From contig NZ_CP027707.1 in the NCBI RefSeq assembly GCF_003850345.1, forward strand, positions 3,472,001 to 3,536,000: a DNA stretch of 64,000 nt, given 5' to 3'. The translations under genes were made by a program, and so were the position numbers. The notes below the pieces were generated by a model. It saw only the letters and a list, made by a program, of their open reading frames with translations, searched no databases and had not been told where the DNA came from. Source of the DNA: Pseudomonas chlororaphis subsp. piscium (lineage in GTDB: Bacteria; Pseudomonadota; Gammaproteobacteria; Pseudomonadales; Pseudomonadaceae). Of the stretch, positions 58,251 through 64,000 are shown piece after piece (within the stretch, counting starts at the first letter, position 1; each line of letters begins with the position of its first letter).

Positions 58251-58775
58251 TCAGCGATGGCTGGCCTGCAATTGCGGCTGCGCCTGGGGCATGGCCGAAG
58301 AGTGGTGGTTGAGGATCTTCCACTGGCCGTCGATGCGCTCGTAGAGGAAGGTGTAGCGCGCCTGCACCTGGCGGGTCGCGCCACCGGCCTCGTGCAGGGT
58401 GAAGGTGTAGACGCCGCTGTCCATGGCCGCGTCCGGGCCCAGGTGGCGGATTTCCCGGAAGTTGATCTGGCCCACCGGCTTGCCCGCGAGGAAATGCTCG
58501 AAGTAGTCCTGGATCTGCGCCGGGGTGGTGCGCACCTGGTTCGACACGGTCGGCTGGAGGATCGCGTCGGCGGCGTAAAGACTGGTTACGTTTTTTGCGC
58601 TGCCGGTTTGCAGGGCCGCGTTCCAGCGATCGAACAGGCCGGCGATCTCCCGGTCGCCCTGGCTCTGCGGCTGCGCGGCGACGGTACGGTACACATAAGG
58701 CGTGGCGTCCAGGGCCTGGGCCAGGGGCGCGGTCAGGGCCAGCAACAGGGCAATGGCGGTAGTTGGCAGTTTCAT
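58251..58775 (-). CDS. Exported SnoaL/NTF2-like protein (SgcJ/EcaC type)
   Basis: 174 residues. Signal peptide MKLPTTAIALLLALTAPLAQA, then an NTF2-like cone (about 42-160; IAGLFDRWNAALQTG, ADAILQPTVSN, ARYTFLYERIDGQWKILNHHSS). The family includes CaMKII-association-domain-like and DUF4440 proteins of unknown role. The ATG at 58775 fits the signal; the longer ORF is not coding-like. Confidence 0.82.
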   Translation of the reverse strand: MKLPTTAIALLLALTAPLAQALDATPYVYRTVAAQPQSQGDREIAGLFDRWNAALQTGSAKNVTSLYAADAILQPTVSNQVRTTPAQIQDYFEHFLAGKPVGQINFREIRHLGPDAAMDSGVYTFTLHEAGGATRQVQARYTFLYERIDGQWKILNHHSSAMPQAQPQLQASHR

Positions 58776-58945
58776 CGGAAGGCTCCAGTGGGTTTCAATG
58801 CGCCCACTTTGCCCACCCGGCGCAGCCTCGCCATCGGCCAACCGGTGCCTGTGGCCTATGCCATTCGGCAGATAGGCCCACGGCCGGCAAGCGGGTCTAA
58901 TGCCTGCTCGCGAGCGCACGCCCTTCACGCTGGAGCCTGTTTTTC

Positions 58946-60130
58946 ATGCAAAGCCCGACCCACGACCCCGGCAGCGCCCTGGCCATTCGCAGCCAGTATC
59001 GCCAGTCGCAAAGCCGCGCGGCGCGCCTGCGCCTGCTGGTGGACACCGGCCAGGAACTGACCCAACTGCCGCCCGCGGCCATGCGCCAGCGCGCCCTGCA
59101 ACGGGCCTGCGCCTTTATGGCGATGGACCACGGCCTGCTGCTGGAGTGGCACGCCGCCCAGCCGCCCCGGGCCACCGCCCAGCATGGCAGCAGCGAACGC
59201 CTGGCCGCCCTGCACCCCTTGGCCAAGTCTGCGACCCTGCACCCCGAATGGCTGCCGCAGAGCGATGCCGCCCTGCCCCAGGTGCTGCGCATTCCCCTGC
59301 CCGGCGCCGACGGCCAGGCCTTCGGCGCCCTGCTGCTGGCCAACAGCGTGGCCCTGGCCGCGCCCGACAGCGAGGACCTGGAATCCCTGCAACTGCTGGC
59401 CACCCTGCTGGCCGCGCATCTGGAAAACCAGCGTTTGCTGGAAGCCCTGCAAGCCCGGGAAAGAACCATGTCGGAACTGGTGCACCGCCTGTTCAGCGCC
59501 CAGGAAGACGAACGCAAGCGCGTGGCCTACGACCTGCACGACGGTCTGGCGCAAACCCTGGCCGGGCTGCACCAGCGTCTGCAGGGTTTTGCCGGGCGCT
59601 GCCCGACATTGGCCGAGGAGCTGCACAACGAGTTGCAGACCATCCTGACCCTGGCCCAGGGCTGCGTCGGCGAGGGCCGGCAACTGATCGGCGGCCTGCG
59701 CCCCAACGTGCTGGACGACTTTGGCCTGTACAAGGCCATCGACAAGGAAGCCGACCGCCTGCGCGACGCCGGCATCGAGGTGCACTGGCAGCAACAGTCC
59801 AGCGCGCGCCTGTCGGGCGCCAGCGAGATCGCCCTGTTTCGCATCGCCCAGGAAGGCATCAACAACATCCTCAAGCATGCCCGGGCCAGCCGTGCGGAGT
59901 TGAGCCTGCAACTGGTGGACGGCCAAGCCAGGCTGGCGCTGGCAGACAACGGCGTCGGCTTCGCCCTGGACACTCCGCTGTCCAGCTGCGGCGGCCAACA
60001 CCTGGGGCTGGCGGCGATGCAAGAGCGCGCCAACCTGCTGGGCGGCGAGCTGTCCTGGCACAGCGCCCCCGGCAATGGCACCCGCCTGCAAGCCCGGGTG
60101 CCGCTGCCCACAGTTGGAGAACACCCATGA
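58946..60130 (+). CDS. NarX/DegS-type sensor histidine kinase (soluble)
   Basis: 394 residues. No membrane helix. A GAF-like sensor part (about 40-160), a HisKA_3 domain with the phospho-His198 in RVAYDLHDGLAQTLAGL, and a HATPase_c with NILKHA, ADNGVGFAL and GLAAMQERA. Stop overlaps the response-regulator start (ATGA), so they form a cognate pair. Confidence 0.9.
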   Translation: MQSPTHDPGSALAIRSQYRQSQSRAARLRLLVDTGQELTQLPPAAMRQRALQRACAFMAMDHGLLLEWHAAQPPRATAQHGSSERLAALHPLAKSATLHPEWLPQSDAALPQVLRIPLPGADGQAFGALLLANSVALAAPDSEDLESLQLLATLLAAHLENQRLLEALQARERTMSELVHRLFSAQEDERKRVAYDLHDGLAQTLAGLHQRLQGFAGRCPTLAEELHNELQTILTLAQGCVGEGRQLIGGLRPNVLDDFGLYKAIDKEADRLRDAGIEVHWQQQSSARLSGASEIALFRIAQEGINNILKHARASRAELSLQLVDGQARLALADNGVGFALDTPLSSCGGQHLGLAAMQERANLLGGELSWHSAPGNGTRLQARVPLPTVGEHP

Positions 60131-60795
60131 GCCCTGCCCTGCGCCTGGTGCTGGCGGACGATCACGAAGTCACCCGCACCGGTTTTGTCGCTCTGCTCGC
60201 CGGCCACCCGCAGTTCGAGGTGGTCGGCCAGGCCCGCGATGGCCAGGAAGCCCTCGACCTGTGCGAACGCCTGCAACCGGACATCGCCATCCTCGACATC
60301 CGCATGCCGCTGCTCAACGGCCTGGGCGCCGCGCGCCTGCTGCAACAGCGGCAACCGGCGATCAAGGTGGTGATCTTCACCATGGACGACAGCCCCGATC
60401 ACCTGGAAGCGGCGATTGCCGCCGGCGCGGTCGGCTACCTGCTCAAGGACGCCAGCCGCAGCGAAGTGCTCGGCGCCCTGCAGCGGGTGGCCCAGGGCGA
60501 GGAAGCCCTCAACAGTACGGTCAGCGCCCGGCTGCTGCGGCGCATGGCCGAACGCAACGCCGGCAGCGGCACCCAGGCTGCCGCCCTGACCGCCCGCGAG
60601 CGCCAGGTGCTGGGGCTGGTGGCCGGCGGCTTCAGCAACCGCGAGATCGGCGAAAAACTCGGCATCACCACCGGCACCGCCAAGGCCCATGTGGAACGGG
60701 TGATCGGCAAGCTCGGCGCGGCGGACCGCACCCAGGCCGCGGTGCGCGGCATCGCCCTGGGGCTGGTGGCGCAGCCCGCGGGAGACTGGCCATGA
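60127..60795 (+). CDS. NarL-family response regulator
   Basis: 222 residues. Receiver with phospho-acceptor Asp57 (AILDIRMP), acidic pair DD at 11-12 and Lys near LLKDASR, then a LuxR-type helix-turn-helix (about 150-210; LTARERQVLGLVAGGFSNREIGEKLGI). Partner of the kinase before it and coupled to the hybrid kinase after it (ATGA). Confidence 0.92.
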   Translation: MSPALRLVLADDHEVTRTGFVALLAGHPQFEVVGQARDGQEALDLCERLQPDIAILDIRMPLLNGLGAARLLQQRQPAIKVVIFTMDDSPDHLEAAIAAGAVGYLLKDASRSEVLGALQRVAQGEEALNSTVSARLLRRMAERNAGSGTQAAALTARERQVLGLVAGGFSNREIGEKLGITTGTAKAHVERVIGKLGAADRTQAAVRGIALGLVAQPAGDWP

Positions 60796-63134
60796 GGCTG
60801 CTGGCCAGCCGGCACTGGCTCGACCTGCCCCTGCGCAGCAAGGCCCTGGTGGTGATTTCCCTGCCGCTGGTGATCCTCCTGCTGTCGCTGGTGCTGATCT
60901 ATATCACCGAACGCCAGACCGCCCGCGCCGAGGAAGACGTGCGCCGGGTGCTGCTGGTCCAGGGCGATATCCAGACCGTGCATACCCTGCTGGCCGAAGC
61001 GGCGGCCAGCGTGCGCGGCTACCTGCTGACCCGCCGCGAGGACTTCCTGCCCAGCTACGAACGCGCCCAGCCGCTGATCCAGGCCGCGCTGCAACGGCTG
61101 GACAGCAACATTCGCGACGCGCGCATGCGCGACCACCTCAAGGCCATCACCCCGCTGATCGGCAACAAGCTCGACGGCCTGGTGGCCCTGCGCAACGGCC
61201 GGCCCGACGACAGCGCCAGCATCACGGCGATCCTGATCGAGAACAAACAGGTGCTGGACGTGCTGCGTGAGCAGATCAGCGCCATGCGCATCCGCGAGGA
61301 CGGCTTGCTCGCCGAACGCAGCGCGGCGGCCTCGGCGACCCGCATGCGCCTGCTGCTGGCCACGCTGCTGGCGGCGGTCTGCGGCCTGTTCGGGGCTATT
61401 GTCGCGGTGCTGTTCCTGTCCAAGGGCATAGTCGCCCGGGTGCAGCAGGTGCAAGGCAACGCCCAGCGCCTGGCCCTCGGTCAACCGTTGCGGCCGCAAG
61501 CCCCGGAGCAGGACGAAATCGGCCAGCTCGGCACCCGCCTGGTGGAGGCTGGGCAACTGCTGGCCGAACGCGAGCGGGCCCTGCGCGACAACGAGGAACG
61601 CCTGCGGCTGATCATTGATGGGGTCAAGGACTACGGGATCTTCGCCCTCGACACCCAGGGCCGGGTCACCACCTGGAACGCCGGCGCCGAGCGGATCAAG
61701 GGCTACAGCGAACAGGAAATCCTCGGCCGGCATTTCTCGCTGTTCTACCTGGCGGAAGAATGCCCGGCGCACCCGGACATGGCCCTGCGCGAGGCCACCC
61801 GCGACGGTCACTACATGGAAGAAGCCTGGCGCTGCCGCAAGGACGGCAGCCGCTTCTGGGCCAGCGTGGTGATCACCGCGCAGTACGCTGCCAGTGGCGC
61901 GCTGCGCGGATTTTCCAAGATCACTCGCGATATCACCGACCGTCGCGCCGCGGAAATCGCCTTGCGCACCGCCCGCGAAGAAGCCGAAAGCGCCAGCCGG
62001 GCCAAGAGCGAATTCCTCTCGCGCATGAGCCACGAACTGCGCACCCCGCTCAACGCCATCCTCGGTTTCGCCCAGTTGCTGGACATGGACTCGCCCAGCG
62101 GCCAGCGGCCCCAGGTCGGGCATATCCTGCGCGCCGGCCAGCACCTGCTGACCCTGATCAACGAGGTGCTGGACATCGCCCGCATCGAGGCCGGGCACCT
62201 GCCGCTAAATGTCGAGCCGATCGCCCTGGCCTCGGTGCTGCACGAGGCCCTGACCCTGGTTTCGCCGATGGCCACCGACGCCGGCATCCAGTTGGCCGCC
62301 CTGCCCGCGCTGAATGAACGCAGCGGGGTGATCGCCGACCGCCAGCGGCTGATCCAGGTGCTGCTCAACCTGCTGTCCAACGCCATCAAGTACAACCGGC
62401 CCCAGGGCCAGGTGCGGATCGCGGTCAAGGTCCTGGGCACCCGGGTCGAGGTGGCGGTCAGCGACACCGGCGCCGGCATTCCCCTGGAGCGCCTGGACCA
62501 GTTGTTCCGGCCCTTCGAGCGCCTGGGTGCCGACCCGCGGGTGGAAGGCACCGGCCTGGGCCTGGCCCTGAGCAAGAGCCTGCTGGAGATGATGGACGGC
62601 AGCCTGCGGGTGCACAGTTCGCCGGGCCAGGGCTGCTGCTTTACCTTGCAGATGCCCTTTGTCCAGGTGGCCGCGGCCGGCGCGCATCTGGCCCTGGAGC
62701 AGCAGGCGCTGGAGCAACCGGTGTCGGTGCTGCCGGCCCGGGTCGAGACTGTGGAATACCGTGGCCAGGTGCTGTGCATCGAAGACAACCTGTCGAGCCT
62801 GGCGCTGATCGAAACCCTGCTGCAACGCCGCCCCGGCATTCGCCTGCTGTCGAGCATGCAGGGCCAGATGGGCCTGGACCTGGCGCGCCAGCATGCACCG
62901 CAGCTGATCCTGCTGGACGTCAGCCTGCCTGACCTGGAAGGCCTGGAGGTGCTGCGCCGGCTGCGGGAATCGCCGACCACCGCCAGTACCCCGGTGCTGA
63001 TGATCACCGCCGACGCCAGCGCCCTGACCCACCGCGCCCTGTTGCAGGCCGGGGCCACGGCGATCCTGACCAAGCCCATTCATATCCCGGCGTTTCTCGC
63101 CCACCTTGAGCAACATCTACCGGAGCCCGCATGA
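60792..63134 (+). CDS. Hybrid sensor histidine kinase (CHASE3-HAMP-PAS-HisKA-HATPase-REC)
   Basis: 780 residues. Membrane helices at about 17-39 and 186-210 enclose a CHASE3-like periplasmic helical domain (VRGYLLTRREDFLPSYE). Then HAMP, PAS (about 270-385; DYGIFALDTQGRVTTWNAGA), HisKA with His414 in SRMSHELRTPLNAILGF, HATPase (GTGLGLALS) and a C-terminal receiver with LILLDVSLPDLEG. Its ATG overlaps the regulator's stop and its stop overlaps the next gene. Confidence 0.92.
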   Translation: MRLLASRHWLDLPLRSKALVVISLPLVILLLSLVLIYITERQTARAEEDVRRVLLVQGDIQTVHTLLAEAAASVRGYLLTRREDFLPSYERAQPLIQAALQRLDSNIRDARMRDHLKAITPLIGNKLDGLVALRNGRPDDSASITAILIENKQVLDVLREQISAMRIREDGLLAERSAAASATRMRLLLATLLAAVCGLFGAIVAVLFLSKGIVARVQQVQGNAQRLALGQPLRPQAPEQDEIGQLGTRLVEAGQLLAERERALRDNEERLRLIIDGVKDYGIFALDTQGRVTTWNAGAERIKGYSEQEILGRHFSLFYLAEECPAHPDMALREATRDGHYMEEAWRCRKDGSRFWASVVITAQYAASGALRGFSKITRDITDRRAAEIALRTAREEAESASRAKSEFLSRMSHELRTPLNAILGFAQLLDMDSPSGQRPQVGHILRAGQHLLTLINEVLDIARIEAGHLPLNVEPIALASVLHEALTLVSPMATDAGIQLAALPALNERSGVIADRQRLIQVLLNLLSNAIKYNRPQGQVRIAVKVLGTRVEVAVSDTGAGIPLERLDQLFRPFERLGADPRVEGTGLGLALSKSLLEMMDGSLRVHSSPGQGCCFTLQMPFVQVAAAGAHLALEQQALEQPVSVLPARVETVEYRGQVLCIEDNLSSLALIETLLQRRPGIRLLSSMQGQMGLDLARQHAPQLILLDVSLPDLEGLEVLRRLRESPTTASTPVLMITADASALTHRALLQAGATAILTKPIHIPAFLAHLEQHLPEPA

Positions 63135-63583
63135 ACCACGATTTGCGCATCCTGATCATCGACGACCAGCGCCCCAACCTCGACCTGATGGAGCAGTTGC
63201 TGGCCCGCGAAGGCCTGCACAACGTGCTGAGCAGCACCCAGCCACTGCGCACCCTGGACCTGTTCAACAGCTTCGAGCCGGACCTGGTGATCCTCGACCT
63301 GCACATGCCCGAGTTCGATGGCTTCGCCGTGCTCGAACAGCTCAACCGGCGGATCCCGGCCGACGACTACCTGCCGATCCTGGTGCTGACCGCCGACGCC
63401 ACCCGCGACACCCGCCTGCGGGCCCTGGCCCTGGGCGCCCGCGACTTCATCAGCAAGCCGCTGGACGCCCTGGAAACCCTGCTGCGGATCTGGAACCTGC
63501 TGGAAACCCGCGCCCTGTACAAAGCCCTGCGCCAGCAGGTACCGGCGCAGCAGATCGAGCTGCTGCGCCGGCATCGGCAGTGA
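63131..63583 (+). CDS. Single-domain response regulator (CheY/Rcp1-like) with short C-tail
   Basis: 150 residues. Receiver with DD at 11-12, Asp near VILDLHMPEFDG and Lys in ISKPLDALE, plus a short helical tail. No output domain. It follows the hybrid kinase with an ATGA overlap and probably takes part in its phosphorelay. Confidence 0.9.
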   Translation: MNHDLRILIIDDQRPNLDLMEQLLAREGLHNVLSSTQPLRTLDLFNSFEPDLVILDLHMPEFDGFAVLEQLNRRIPADDYLPILVLTADATRDTRLRALALGARDFISKPLDALETLLRIWNLLETRALYKALRQQVPAQQIELLRRHRQ

Positions 63584-63597
63584 GTGGGTTGGCAGCC

Positions 63598-64000
63598 TTA
63601 GAGGTTGTACTCATCCAGCCTCGGCGAGTCGCCCACCTGCTCGATCGACTCGGAATCGATGTCCGGCAGGTTTTGCGGCTGGTAGCTCAGTTGGCTGCCC
63701 CACGGCTGGTCGCTGTTCAGCGGCCCCTTCAGCCGAGCGGCCACTGAGGCATGGACCCGGATTTTCTGTCCGTTTTCAGGGGTGGGAATCTCCCGCGACC
63801 GGGCTTTGCCGAACGGCGGCATCGAACCGTACTCAAGGGTTCGCTTGTGGGTCTTCGGGTTCCAGACCAGGCGTGGCACCCACTCGGCGATCAGCCAGTT
63901 GCGGGTCAGGGAATTGTGGGCCTGGGCCAGCGGATCCCGTAGCACCGAGGATGCTGGATAGAGTTCGGCGCGACAGGCTTCGGCATCGATGCTCAACCCG
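63598..64000 (-). CDS. C-terminal part of a DUF2235/Tle1-like protein (possible T6SS phospholipase)
   Basis: The last 134 or so codons of a gene running off the right edge. The tail contains IRVHASVAARL and YQPQNLPD, the IH-x-SV...Y-x-P-x-NLP pattern I associate with DUF2235/Tle1-type lipases, plus LVWNPKTHKRTLEYGSMP. The catalytic GxSxG part would lie outside the window, so the call rests on the tail alone. Confidence 0.45.
   Translation of the reverse strand, partial: GLSIDAEACRAELYPASSVLRDPLAQAHNSLTRNWLIAEWVPRLVWNPKTHKRTLEYGSMPPFGKARSREIPTPENGQKIRVHASVAARLKGPLNSDQPWGSQLSYQPQNLPDIDSESIEQVGDSPRLDEYNL

Overview
The window reads as a chromosome segment of a fluorescent Pseudomonas (P. fluorescens / P. 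chlororaphis / P. protegens type). The reasons are high GC, Pseudomonas-style codon use in most genes, Pseudomonas-type REP palindromes (about 11.2, 52.9, 55.5 and 56.1 kb), and a set of typical genes: an achromobactin siderophore locus, a Tat-exported phospholipase C, polyamine catabolism genes and many LysR, AraC and two-component regulators. No rRNA, tRNA, CRISPR array, insertion sequence or phage genes were seen.

Layout. 0-2 kb: a truncated LysR regulator divergent from succinate semialdehyde dehydrogenase (the ptrR-sad pair). 2.2-8.2 kb: a four-gene plus-strand cassette of unknown role, with codon use unlike its surroundings. It holds two large beta-rich proteins that share repeated domains, a protein with weak features of aromatic (ABBA/DMATS-type) prenyltransferases, and a small protein with the DxDDTA motif of class II terpene cyclases. 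This is the most novel-looking part. 8.5-16.4 kb: a YfcE-like phosphoesterase, a Rieske/FAD reductase, a YdiJ-type D-2-hydroxyacid dehydrogenase divergent from a LysR regulator, and a PhyH-type dioxygenase paired with a small protein. 16.7-20.7 kb: an S-type-pyocin-domain toxin followed by five tandem intact immunity paralogues and a sixth broken copy, with repeats that reveal block duplication. 20.7-25 kb: NUDIX and CBS proteins, then nirBD behind a sigma54-like promoter and a leader with an intrinsic terminator.

25-45.1 kb is one long minus-strand iron locus: an ECF sigma factor, a FecR anti-sigma regulator, a TonB receptor, then acsF-acsD-acsE-MFS exporter-acsC-acsB-acsA-cbrABCD, ending in a FhuF-like ferric reductase and an RraA-like protein. 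Fur-box-like sites lie before the sigma factor and before acsF. The locus would make, export, re-import and strip iron from achromobactin.

45.3-64 kb: phospholipase C with a Pho-box-like site, a membrane-embedded patatin-like protein, an AraC regulator divergent from a gamma-glutamyl-polyamine synthetase, then a polyamine-binding protein and a gamma-glutamyl-polyamine oxidase. A YceK-like lipoprotein follows, with no ordinary start codon and direct repeats on both sides. Then come an EAL protein, an AraC regulator, an exported NTF2-like protein, a four-gene translationally coupled two-component cluster, and the 3' end of a possible T6SS Tle1-like (DUF2235) effector running off the window.
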